IMG/VR virus record: IMGVR_UViG_3300034407_002138
Location: 1 to 42,722 of that record
DNA length: 42,722 nucleotides
Reading direction: 5' to 3' (one strand)
From: a virus
This document shows, one piece after another, positions 1 through 6,845 of this stretch (positions are counted from its first letter, which is position 1; every line of letters starts with the position of its first letter). Both the position numbers and the translations under genes were made by a program. The notes under the pieces are model-generated. The model was not told where the DNA came from and did not search any database. It saw only the letters and a list, made by a program, of their open reading frames with translations.

Positions 1-699
1 ATGGCAAGAAGTAGTTTACTAGACGGATTCGCATATGGTGTTTTAAATGAACTATTAGGTTTTTTTAGAACTGATGATGGTTATGCATCACCAAGTAGAT
101 ATGAAGTTATTATTACACCACCTGTGGGTATTCAAGGCATAGGAAATGAATCACCATTTGGTAGTAATAAAGATATTATAAGAAGAACATCTTTAGAAGT
201 AACTTCAGTTGCATTTCCAGGCATGACACTTGAAACAAATGAAGATACAAATATTTATGGACCAACTCGTAAAATAGTGACAGGTCAAACTTTTGCAGAC
301 ATATCAACAACAATACGTTTATCTAACGATCATAAAGAAAGAAATTTTATTGACTCATGGCAAAGACTGATTGCCAACAGAAATGATTTTTCTGTAAATT
401 ATTATAATGATTACATCGGTTCTCTTCAAATATTTCAACTTGACAGACAAGATAGAAGAAGACACGGTGTTGAACTTGTGGAATGCTTTCCGGTTAACAC
501 AAGTGAAATATCTTTAGACTATGCAACAAATAACTCATTGAGTTTTGTAACTGTTTCATGGGCATATAGATATTGGAAGAATCTGACAGATGAGGCAGAT
601 TTACCTAGATCATTACTTGAGAGAATAGGTGATGTTTTTGTAAATACAGTAGAGAGAAAATTGAGATCTAAATTACCTTCTGTATTGAGACGATTATAA
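1..699 (+). CDS. T4 gp19/gp54-like tail tube or tube-initiator protein
   Basis: The 232-aa protein has the pattern of the T4 gp19/gp54/gp48 tail-tube fold: an early YEVIITPP strand, a central SVAFPGMTLET segment, IYGPTRK, an ERNFIDSWQ helix, YYNDYIGSLQI and a closing AYRYWKNL strand. It is longer than T4 gp19 (163 aa) and shorter than gp54 (320 aa). The neighbours are baseplate hub and tape-measure genes, which favours a tube-initiator (gp54-like) role over the main tube protein. The ATG is the first base of the window, so upstream signals and a longer start cannot be judged. The family is fairly certain; the exact T4 counterpart is not. Confidence 0.7.
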   Translation: MARSSLLDGFAYGVLNELLGFFRTDDGYASPSRYEVIITPPVGIQGIGNESPFGSNKDIIRRTSLEVTSVAFPGMTLETNEDTNIYGPTRKIVTGQTFADISTTIRLSNDHKERNFIDSWQRLIANRNDFSVNYYNDYIGSLQIFQLDRQDRRRHGVELVECFPVNTSEISLDYATNNSLSFVTVSWAYRYWKNLTDEADLPRSLLERIGDVFVNTVERKLRSKLPSVLRRL

Positions 700-713
700 G
701 ATAGGAGCGACAT

Positions 714-1409
714 ATGGCACTGCCAATATTAAATACTCCAAAGTATCCTTTGGAGCTACCATCGACAGGCGAAACCATTGAGTTTCGACCTTTTCTTGTA
801 AAAGAACAAAAGGTTCTTTTATTAGCACAACAAAGTAACAAAAAAAATATGATAACTCAAGCAACACTTGACATCATTAAAACTTGCACATTTGGAAAAG
901 TTACAGAGAAAAATCCATTGTTTGATTTAGAATATGTATTTTTAAATCTACGTGCAAAATCTGTTGGTGAGACAGTAGATGTTTTAGTCACTTGCCCAGA
1001 CGATAATAAAACTAAAGAAAAAGTAAAAGTAAACTTAGAATCAATAGATGTTCAAATGCCAGAAAATCACACAAATGAGATAAATATAACAGATGATGTG
1101 AAAATGGTTATGAACTATCCTACTATAAAAGATATTGATATGTCAGGTGATAAGGATACTGATGCTGTGTTTAAAACTATAAAAAAGTGTGTCAGAGAAA
1201 TACACACAGAAGATAAAGTGATGCGACAGGGCGATTTCACTGATAAAGAATTAGATGATTTTATGGACTCTTTTAATTCTGAACAGTTTGAAAGACTAAT
1301 GGAATTTTTTAATTCTATGCCAAAAGTGAGACATGAGATTGAAGTAAAAAACTCTAAAACTAAAAAGAAAAGTAAAGTTTTGTTGGAGGGTTTAGATAGT
1401 TTTTTTTAA
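714..1409 (+). CDS. 26: Baseplate hub subunit gp26 (tail-assembly chaperone-like)
   Basis: The 231-aa protein matches T4 gp26: an N-terminal proline-rich strand, FRPFLVKEQKVLLLAQQS, IKTCTFGK, then LEYVFLNLRAKSVGE followed by a Cys-containing strand. T4 gp26 (208 aa) takes part in assembling the baseplate hub. A GGAGCGAC ribosome site precedes the ATG, 14 bases after the previous gene. The gene ends with Ser-Phe-Phe-stop inside a run of eight T, and a -1 shift there opens a further 64 codons (see the frameshift-site entry). Position between a tube-like gene and the tape-measure-like gene fits a tail-assembly chaperone role, as with lambda gpG/gpGT; that role is inference. Confidence 0.8.
   Translation: MALPILNTPKYPLELPSTGETIEFRPFLVKEQKVLLLAQQSNKKNMITQATLDIIKTCTFGKVTEKNPLFDLEYVFLNLRAKSVGETVDVLVTCPDDNKTKEKVKVNLESIDVQMPENHTNEINITDDVKMVMNYPTIKDIDMSGDKDTDAVFKTIKKCVREIHTEDKVMRQGDFTDKELDDFMDSFNSEQFERLMEFFNSMPKVRHEIEVKNSKTKKKSKVLLEGLDSFF
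1400..1409 (+). other. Candidate -1 programmed frameshift site at the end of gp26
   Basis: Eight consecutive T followed by AA form T-TTT-TTT-TAA in the gp26 frame, which fits the X-XXY-YYZ slippery heptamer directly before the stop codon. Slipping back one base continues as Phe-Phe-Leu-Ile-Cys-Leu-Ser-His-Asp and runs open to 1600, adding about 64 residues and giving a fusion of about 295 aa. -1 frameshifting between two chaperone ORFs just upstream of the tape-measure gene is widespread in tailed phages. No downstream pseudoknot was worked out. The site is seen; its use is inferred. Confidence 0.5.
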
Positions 1410-1441
1410 TTTGTCTTTCTCATGATAGTGTGGAAAACTAT

Positions 1442-1600
1442 ATGCAAACTAATTTTAGTTTGGTGCAACATCACAAATATAGTTTGACTGAACTCGAAAA
1501 TATGATGCCATGGGAAAGAGAAGTGTACGTTATAATGTTAGTAGAACATTTAAAAGAAGAAGAACGTAAAGCAAGAGAGGAAGCTGCAAAAAGAAAATAA
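1442..1600 (+). CDS. 52-aa tail-assembly ORF, probable C-terminal extension of gp26
   Basis: The ATG gives MQTNFSLVQHHKYSL, then TELENMMPWEREVYVIMLVE and a charged tail ending KRK. The WEREVY signature and charged helix resemble C-terminal parts of phage tail-assembly chaperones. The frame stays open upstream of this ATG (LSHDSVENY) back to the poly-T at the end of gp26, and there is no good ribosome site before the ATG, so it is more likely made as a gp26 fusion by -1 frameshift than alone. Its stop overlaps the next start (TAATG). The small gene occupies the place of gene 51 in T4, but T4 gp51 is 249 aa, so I do not give it that name. Confidence 0.6.
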   Translation: MQTNFSLVQHHKYSLTELENMMPWEREVYVIMLVEHLKEEERKAREEAAKRK

Positions 1601-3240
1601 TGGCTGATAAAGAATTAGTAGCACAAACGGGTCTGTTAACACAGATTGCTGAGTCTGTTAGAAAAACTAATGAGATGATGCAACAAAATATAATTGCTGA
1701 TGATACCTCTCAATCAATAGATGATCTAAAAGACAGTATAAAAAAAGACAATCAAGATCAAAAAAATTTAGATCAAGAAACAAACAGACAATCATTCGTT
1801 GAAAGATTAAAAGATAGATTAGGTCAATCTAAACTATTTGGCGGTTTAAAAAACTCAATAGGAACATTAGGAACTAAATTAGGTTCAGCGTTCACAGCAT
1901 TTACAGCACCACTTAAAGACTTTCTTGGTAGCACAGTAGGAAAGATTGCAGGGTTTGGTTTGGGCACTATCGCTTCACTTGCAGCCGCACTTGCATTTGT
2001 GAATAGTGATATGTTTGAAAAAATGATAGATTTCTTAGCAAAAAAATTACCTGGTGTTATCGAAAAATTTATAGATTTTTTTGGACAAGTGCGTGATGCT
2101 TTTGTAGAAACAAACAAAAATATAGAATCTTTTCTTGCCAACCCAGATATGGATACATTTAAGGGTTTGTTTTCTGACGTAGGCCCAATAGTAAAAGCCC
2201 TTGGTATATTATTACTATTACTAAATCCTTTGTTAGTATTACGACTTGGTAAAAATGCATTATTTTTATCTTTTGCAGCTTTAGGTGGATTGTTTGCAAA
2301 AGATGGTCTTATTAGGAAAGGTATCAATAAACTATTTGGCAAGGCAGATATCACAAAAGACGTAGATAACTTAACAAAGAAAGATGGTGCATTTTCAAAA
2401 TTCAAAGATTTATTTGGTAAAAATGGTAAACTTGCAACAAACATAGCAAAAATAGGTGCAAAGATTACAGGCGCTGCAACTGCACTTGGAACTGCTTTAG
2501 GTCTTACAGATGATGCAGCCACAAAGAGTAGAAAGGCGGCAGGTATTGATAAGAAGAGCCCTGGTTTCATGTCAAAGGCATTTCAGAGTGCTAGATTGGC
2601 AAAAGGTGCAGGTCTTGTTGGAATTGTACTTACAGCAGGTTTTGCAGTTTTTGATACAGTCACCGCAGGTTTTGAAGAAGCATCTAGACAACTTGATAAA
2701 GAAAACCCTGATAGAGCAGGTTCTAGGTTTGGACGTGCAATAGAAGTTTTTAAAGCATCACTTGCAGGTCTTGTAAATAGTCTTACTTTTGGATTATTTG
2801 ATATTACTAAAGAGGATTTTACTATTGATATGACTAAAGTACCTGAGGAGTTTGGTGGAACTGGTGGTAGTATCTTTAGTTTCAACACTGATGCAGGTAA
2901 TAAAAGTTCATTTCAAACTAATACTGAAAAAATGATTGCTGATGTAATGGGTGGTGGTGAAGGCAATCTTGTAGAACTTAGAAGAAGATTAAATCAAGAT
3001 AATGTTCAGAATGAAACTAAATTCACACAATTAAAAGCAGATCTGACTGAAGCAGTTGCATTATTAGAGCAAAGACAATCACTACTTGAAGAATTAGATA
3101 GAGGTATTATGAATACTGCGGCAGCAGTAAATGTTGATGCAAGTTCAAGCAGTGTGAATAACACACAACATACAAGTCGACCTATTGTAGGTATGGATTT
3201 CTTAACATCAATGGCACTAGCCGCAAGACCTTCAAACTAA
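1600..3240 (+). CDS. Tape-measure-like baseplate hub/tail-length protein (gp29-like)
   Basis: The 546-aa protein starts with a charged coiled-coil region (about 1-80), followed by several hydrophobic or glycine-rich helices: GKIAGFGLGTIASLAAALAF near 125, a leucine-rich stretch near 205, an alanine-rich one near 290 and a hydrophobic one near 335. A second coiled coil lies near 450-500. That layout and length match T4 gp29 (590 aa), which sets tail length and plugs the hub. It follows the chaperone-like genes with a TAATG overlap, the usual place for a tape measure. Sequence identity to gp29 was not checked, so the call rests on layout and context. Confidence 0.6.
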   Translation: MADKELVAQTGLLTQIAESVRKTNEMMQQNIIADDTSQSIDDLKDSIKKDNQDQKNLDQETNRQSFVERLKDRLGQSKLFGGLKNSIGTLGTKLGSAFTAFTAPLKDFLGSTVGKIAGFGLGTIASLAAALAFVNSDMFEKMIDFLAKKLPGVIEKFIDFFGQVRDAFVETNKNIESFLANPDMDTFKGLFSDVGPIVKALGILLLLLNPLLVLRLGKNALFLSFAALGGLFAKDGLIRKGINKLFGKADITKDVDNLTKKDGAFSKFKDLFGKNGKLATNIAKIGAKITGAATALGTALGLTDDAATKSRKAAGIDKKSPGFMSKAFQSARLAKGAGLVGIVLTAGFAVFDTVTAGFEEASRQLDKENPDRAGSRFGRAIEVFKASLAGLVNSLTFGLFDITKEDFTIDMTKVPEEFGGTGGSIFSFNTDAGNKSSFQTNTEKMIADVMGGGEGNLVELRRRLNQDNVQNETKFTQLKADLTEAVALLEQRQSLLEELDRGIMNTAAAVNVDASSSSVNNTQHTSRPIVGMDFLTSMALAARPSN

Positions 3241-3261
3241 AAAAGGGCGCCGAAGCGCCCT
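3239..3261 (-). terminator. Rho-independent terminator, - strand, UUCG tetraloop
   Basis: On the - strand this reads AGGGCGC-TTCG-GCGCCCT followed by a run of T (six A at 3239-3244 on the + strand). It lies 25 bases past the stop of the HTH gene and overlaps the end of the convergent + strand gene. A 7-bp GC-rich stem, the stable UUCG loop and the U-tract make it a textbook terminator. The + strand side lacks a U-tract, so it should act mainly on leftward transcripts. Confidence 0.88.
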
Positions 3262-3285
3262 CTAAGGATAGACTAAGGATTAAGA

Positions 3286-3540
3286 TTATGCGTAAACGCC
3301 ATCAATTGCAGCCATTCCAGCGGCAATGATTTCTTTTGAAGGTTTACCAATTCTGTAAGAAGTTCCACTCTTTACAGATTTGTTTGCGTACACACAGTGT
3401 CCGTCTTCTCTTAGTTTTTCAACTACAGCTCTTGGACGCTGAAGATTGAAAGTAGTTCTTGCTTGAGCCCAAGTAATGGTCTCGCCTCTTAATAATGCAT
3501 TAAGAAACTTTGTAGAATTAGCAAGTTTTTTTCTTCCCAT
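3286..3540 (-). CDS. Small winged-helix/HTH-like DNA-binding protein
   Basis: The 84-aa basic protein opens MGRKKLANSTKFLNALLRGE, then ITWAQARTTFNL, RPRAVVEKLREDGHCVY and a closing SGTSYRIGKPSKE hairpin. This helix-turn-helix plus wing pattern is common in small T4-like marine phage proteins. The start is set at the ATG with AAGGAG seven bases upstream. An in-frame ATG at 3585, also with a good site (AAAGGA), would add 15 residues. The gene has its own sigma70 promoter and a strong terminator, so it is a single-gene unit expressed early, consistent with a regulator. Its target is unknown. Confidence 0.7.
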   Translation of the reverse strand: MGRKKLANSTKFLNALLRGETITWAQARTTFNLQRPRAVVEKLREDGHCVYANKSVKSGTSYRIGKPSKEIIAAGMAAIDGVYA

Positions 3541-3617
3541 GATATTACTCCTTTTAGTAAATAGGTTTTTTAAAGATTGTATCATTATACTTTCCTTTGT
3601 TTTTGTTATTGATATTA

Positions 3618-3646
3618 ATATAACACAAAACTAAGGGTATTGTCAA
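3618..3646 (-). promoter_or_regulatory. Sigma70-type promoter for the HTH gene
   Basis: On the - strand TTGACA (3646-3641) is followed after exactly 17 bases by TTATAT (3623-3618). It lies between the gp32 stop and the HTH gene, 33 bases before that gene's longer start. Just upstream a CACCC/GGGTG hairpin (3647-3664) sits where gp32 transcription would end, but it lacks a U-tract. Confidence 0.75.
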
Positions 3647-3681
3647 CACCCTTTTTACAGGGTGCGACAATATTGACCAGA

Positions 3682-4590
3682 TTAAGAGTTTGCCAACTTT
3701 TCAAAATATGACATAGTATCATCTTCTTCATCCACACTGTCAGCAGACGAATCAGTGTTCGTATCTGTCGCTTGTGTAGTTGAAGCAGTCGATGCAGTTG
3801 GTTTAGTTTCCTTTACCTCTGCGATACCGTCTGCCACATTTCCGATTGACACTGTGCCAGATAGCACAACATCTAATCGTGTTTTTAACTCATCATATGA
3901 TTTGAAGTTAGATTGACTTGTGAATTCAGATAAAGCAAATGCCTTTGAACACACTTCTTCAACTTTAGTTTCATCATCAAATAATTTTGAAGGTGCTTCG
4001 AACTCTGACTTATCATAGTTCCAATAACCATCTACTTTACGAATCTTTAATTTAAAGTTCGCACCTGAAAATGGATCAAATGGATTGATAGGTGATTCAT
4101 CCTCAAACTCTGGTTGCATTGCAGCCAAAAGTTTGTCATAAATTTTCTTACCATATTTAAATAAGAAAACTTTACCTTCGTTCTCTGGGTGTTTTGGATC
4201 ACTTACTACGTAAATATTTGAGTAATATGATAATTTTCTCTTTTGTTTACGAGCAATCTCTTTATCAGATTCTATTCCTGTGTTCCAAAGTTTTGAATTA
4301 TACTCTGATACAGGGTCTTTGCCTCCGATAGAAGTAAGTGAGTTCTCAATATACCACTGTCCTGTAGGACCTTGGAATGCATGAGTATAAACCTTCGCCC
4401 AAGGCAAGTCCTCACCATGCACTGCAGGTAAGAATCTTAAAACGGCATATCCGTTACCAGACTTATCTAACTCTGGTTTCCATAACCTTTCATCAGTGTA
4501 TGATTTTTTTTCTTGAGGTTGGTTCTCTTCCTTGACAGCACCGAGTAGTTTGTCAAGAGAATTATTTTTACGTATGTTATCTAATGTCAT
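3682..4590 (-). CDS. 32: Single-stranded DNA-binding protein gp32
   Basis: The 302-aa protein coats ssDNA during replication and recombination. It has the T4 gp32 layout: a short basic N-terminus (MTLDNIRKNNSLDKLLGAV) for cooperativity, an OB-fold core with GYAVLRFLPAVHGEDLPWAK, KLSYYSNIYVVSDPKHPENEGK and VFLFKYGKKIYDKL, and an acidic C-terminal tail rich in Asp, Glu, Ser and Thr ending in SYFEKLANS. T4 gp32 binds zinc through one His and three Cys including CPVC; here the aligned segment reads DPVS with no cysteines, so the zinc site appears lost. AGGAG precedes the ATG, which overlaps the previous stop (ATGA). Confidence 0.93.
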   Translation of the reverse strand: MTLDNIRKNNSLDKLLGAVKEENQPQEKKSYTDERLWKPELDKSGNGYAVLRFLPAVHGEDLPWAKVYTHAFQGPTGQWYIENSLTSIGGKDPVSEYNSKLWNTGIESDKEIARKQKRKLSYYSNIYVVSDPKHPENEGKVFLFKYGKKIYDKLLAAMQPEFEDESPINPFDPFSGANFKLKIRKVDGYWNYDKSEFEAPSKLFDDETKVEEVCSKAFALSEFTSQSNFKSYDELKTRLDVVLSGTVSIGNVADGIAEVKETKPTASTASTTQATDTNTDSSADSVDEEDDTMSYFEKLANS

Positions 4591-5384
4591 CGTATGTCTC
4601 CTATGTTATCGTATGTTAATAGTTCTACGTTTTTACAGTCCATAATTTTAGAATTATTAATATATCTAAAATCATTTCCTACCCATTTAAACTTAACTTT
4701 ACTATATTCATTGAAAGTTATGTATAATTGGGAACGCCAATTAGCAGCATTGAAACCTTTTGCTGTTTCTGGCAAATAGTTTCTACTACCTTTGTATATA
4801 TTATTTATGTTATCATTATATGTAGATAAATCAAAACCAAACATATATACTTCTTCTGCACCATTTTGACAAGCAAGATGTACTGCTGTTGATCCAGCAC
4901 ACCAATTTCGTGGATCACTTATCGATTCTATTTTATCGACTTGTGGATTGTCATAAATGATATGCAAACCTAAATCTTTATTCATTTTTAGTTGTAAATC
5001 ATTTTTATCTAAATGTGGAAAGTCATCTTTTATTTCATTCACTTTTTGTTCAACAACCTGTGGATGTGATCCGTTTATAACACATGTGCCGTAATCAAAT
5101 CCATATTCAAATATTTTATTATCATCAAAATCTTTCGTAAATGTATCAATCATGAATGGATCACTTGGTATTGGATTCCAATCAGTAAACCAACATTTAT
5201 GATTTTTAGGATAATCATTATCATAGACTTCGCCTTGCATTGCATAATCTACAACAACTAAATTATCTACAGCGGTGTCTCTATAGATTGCATTACAACC
5301 CCAAGACACACCTCCATAGTTTTTTACAGAAAAACCCTTACGACTTTCACCGTTTCCATATACAAAATGTCTATTGGACTGCAC
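4587..5384 (-). CDS. DUF115/MptE-like Rossmann-fold protein
   Basis: The 265-aa protein (GTG start) has a FVYGNGESRKGF opening, WGCNAIYRDTAVDNLVVVDY, and later GSTAVHLACQNGAEEVYMFGFDLS. This is the pattern of the DUF115/MAF and MptE-like group (motility-associated glycosyltransferases and pterin kinases) and related phage proteins; the substrate cannot be read. No ATG is available near the domain start. The GTG at 5384 overlaps the preceding coiled-coil gene by 14 bases, and the stop overlaps the gp32 start (ATGA), so it is translationally coupled to gp32. Its insertion between gp59 and gp32 is not seen in T4. Confidence 0.55.
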   Translation of the reverse strand: MQSNRHFVYGNGESRKGFSVKNYGGVSWGCNAIYRDTAVDNLVVVDYAMQGEVYDNDYPKNHKCWFTDWNPIPSDPFMIDTFTKDFDDNKIFEYGFDYGTCVINGSHPQVVEQKVNEIKDDFPHLDKNDLQLKMNKDLGLHIIYDNPQVDKIESISDPRNWCAGSTAVHLACQNGAEEVYMFGFDLSTYNDNINNIYKGSRNYLPETAKGFNAANWRSQLYITFNEYSKVKFKWVGNDFRYINNSKIMDCKNVELLTYDNIGDIR

Positions 5385-5592
5385 GTTTCTCAAACTTTTT
5401 TGTAAATGGTTTCTTAAAGGGTTTGTTTGTAATCTTAGCAATCTTTTGACCAAGATCACTTAACTGTCTTTGCAACATTGCACAATCAAATTCTAATTCT
5501 CTGATTGTTTCTTGTTGATTGATGATAGTCTGTTTTGCAACTTCTAACTCATCAACTCCAGCCTTTTCAAATGCTTGTTTGAAATCAGACAT
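5371..5592 (-). CDS. Small coiled-coil protein, unknown function
   Basis: The 73-aa protein has a central heptad-rich stretch (ELEVAKQTIINQQETIRELE, then MLQRQLSDLGQKI) and a very basic, Phe/Pro/Lys-rich tail. AAAGGA lies about eight bases before the ATG, and the gene starts 3 bases after gp59. I do not recognise it. Size, coiled coil and location with gp59 and gp32 suggest a replication or recombination accessory factor of the UvsY kind, but there is no sequence support for that name. Confidence 0.6.
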   Translation of the reverse strand: MSDFKQAFEKAGVDELEVAKQTIINQQETIRELEFDCAMLQRQLSDLGQKIAKITNKPFKKPFTKKFEKRAVQ

Positions 5593-5595
5593 GAT

Positions 5596-6159
5596 TCATT
5601 CCTTTATTAGATTAATTAGCTTTACTTTACATTTATTTTTGTCTATTGTCAAGAACTTTTTATACTTATTCATAAGTTTTTTTACATCTTTCCATATCAT
5701 ATCATTATCCTTCCATTTTTTCTGAAAGTGTGTCAATTCGTCCAATATGATCATTGTTTCCATAGACAATCTTTTACCAAGATACTCTCTTAATAGTAAG
5801 GGGTGAGTATCGCCCCACTCAAATAATTCTTCAAATCTCTCTGCATATGGTGTTAGTTCACTAACAAAATTATATGATAATGATTGTGTTTTACGTTTCC
5901 ATTCTTTATAAACTTCATCATCAAACTTTCCTACCCAACCACCTTTACAAGCCACGTAGTTTGATACTAGGTATGACTCTATTTCTTCTTTTGATTTGTA
6001 CTTTCTAGATAACCGTGCAAAAAAGAATCTATCTTTTCTTTTGTAAAAACTATCTCTTTTTGTTTTTGTTTTACCGCCAAATTTATGATAGTCATAATTA
6101 TCTCTACTAAAATGTGCCTTAATAGCACAGTACATTAAAAATACGTCTGCCGCATCCAT
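5596..6159 (-). CDS. 59: Helicase loader gp59
   Basis: The 187-aa basic protein (T4 gp59 is 217 aa) would load the replicative helicase gp41 onto gp32-coated forks. The start MDAADVFLMYCAIKAHFS matches the gp59 N-terminus, followed by an RFFFARLSRKYKSKEEIESY segment, VACKGGWVGKF and an all-helical Lys-rich C-terminus. It sits between gp33 and gp32, the same grouping as 33-59-32 in T4, and its start overlaps the gp33 stop (TAATG). The call rests on the N-terminal motif, size and gene order. Confidence 0.8.
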   Translation of the reverse strand: MDAADVFLMYCAIKAHFSRDNYDYHKFGGKTKTKRDSFYKRKDRFFFARLSRKYKSKEEIESYLVSNYVACKGGWVGKFDDEVYKEWKRKTQSLSYNFVSELTPYAERFEELFEWGDTHPLLLREYLGKRLSMETMIILDELTHFQKKWKDNDMIWKDVKKLMNKYKKFLTIDKNKCKVKLINLIKE

Positions 6160-6392
6160 TAAAGAGGCAACTTGCCAACTCCTACATCATCGTTAAGTAG
6201 TTTAAGTTCTCGAGCATTTGCCTCAATTTTATCTTTCAAAGCTTTCGTGATTAGTTTACTAACACTCTCAACTTCAACTTGATTTTTATCACAATAATAT
6301 AATACTGCGTCTAGATGTGTTAGTCTCTTCTCAGATGCTAATTTTTCTATCTCTAATGAAAAAATTTTTGGTGTCTTTTTGAATATATCCAT
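6159..6392 (-). CDS. 33: Late-transcription coactivator gp33
   Basis: The 77-aa protein matches gp33 of marine T4-like phages: PKIFSLEIEKLASEKRLTHL, DAVLYYCDKNQVEVESVSKL, KALKDKIEANA and a hydrophobic end GVGKLPL. In T4, gp33 ties host RNA polymerase to the sliding clamp and the late sigma factor gp55; the terminal hydrophobic-acidic motif is the clamp-binding type. This fits the TATAAATA late promoters seen elsewhere in the window. The gene follows a 42-aa membrane protein by 3 bases and is coupled to gp59. Confidence 0.85.
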   Translation of the reverse strand: MDIFKKTPKIFSLEIEKLASEKRLTHLDAVLYYCDKNQVEVESVSKLITKALKDKIEANARELKLLNDDVGVGKLPL

Positions 6393-6395
6393 TAA

Positions 6396-6524
6396 TTATT
6401 TTTTAGTTTTTTTCTTTTTAAGTGCTTTTACTTCATCTTCTAGTTTACTTATATGATTAACTAATATAGCAAAAAGTAAAACAAAACCACACAATGAAAA
6501 GAAAACAATTGTCATTCCGTCCAT
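6396..6524 (-). CDS. 42-aa single-pass membrane protein
   Basis: The ORF has a strong AAGGAG seven bases before the ATG. It encodes a hydrophobic segment (about residues 5-22: TIVFFSLCGFVLLFAILV), then a short amphipathic helix HISKLEDEVKAL and a lysine-rich end. The form is N-out or cytoplasmic-tail single-pass. It lies between the tmRNA and gp33 and is probably cotranscribed with them. Function unknown. Confidence 0.6.
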   Translation of the reverse strand: MDGMTIVFFSLCGFVLLFAILVNHISKLEDEVKALKKKKTKK

Positions 6525-6540
6525 GATATACTCCTTATAA

Positions 6541-6809
6541 GGGATTGACCGTGATCCCTATCGTGTGTATTACGGCACAACCCGTGAACAGTCGGTGTTT
6601 CTGTTGCCAGGTACACCGATCAAACCCCGACTACCTAATTAGGCAGCCATTGCATACTCATATTGGTCTGCATTTAAAAATGAAATCTCAGTTAGGATAC
6701 TTACTATAAGTCAACCCTATTTCACCCCCTCAGTCGAGGTTTATCTTGGTGGAGGTGGTGGGTACTGCCCCCACGTCCTCTATAGCGTTTTACAAAACGT
6801 CAACGACTT
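6541..6809 (-). ncRNA. ssrA: Circularly permuted (two-piece, alpha-type) tmRNA
   Basis: The acceptor piece comes first: a T-arm with 5-bp stem GTGGG/CCCAC (6774-6770/6762-6758) and loop GGCAGTA, then CACCTCC-ACCA ending at 6747. After a 17-base spacer the coding piece starts with GGGGGTG (6729-6723), which pairs with 6757-6751 as a 7-bp acceptor stem whose third pair is G-U, the alanine identity element. The tag frame at 6671-6639 reads ADQYEYAMAA-stop. The stop lies in the loop of a hairpin (6646-6631), as in other tmRNAs. A pseudoknot follows: CGGTGT/ACACCG (6618-6613/6598-6593) interlocked with AACAG/CTGTT (6605-6601/6591-6587). The order acceptor, spacer, coding piece is that of alphaproteobacterial ssrA. 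The RNA ends (about 6809 and 6541) are estimates. Confidence 0.92.
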
Positions 6810-6814
6810 CAGTA

Positions 6815-6845
6815 TATTTATATCACATTTTATTTAAGTTGTCAA
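6815..6845 (-). promoter_or_regulatory. Overlapping sigma70 and T4-late promoter for the tmRNA
   Basis: On the - strand TTGACA (6845-6840), a 17-base spacer, then TATAAATA (6822-6815). The first six bases of TATAAATA serve as a -10 box for sigma70 and the whole octamer is the T4 late promoter consensus. The tmRNA could therefore be made both early and late. The TGA inside TTGACA is the stop codon of the carbamoyltransferase gene. Confidence 0.8.

Noticed and set aside
1824-2570. 248-aa - strand ORF opposite the tape-measure-like gene
   Set aside because: It has no ribosome site and the + strand frame is tied to gp26 by overlaps; shadow.
3241-3263. Terminator for the + strand tail genes
   Set aside because: The hairpin has no U-tract in the + direction; it fits the - strand HTH gene.
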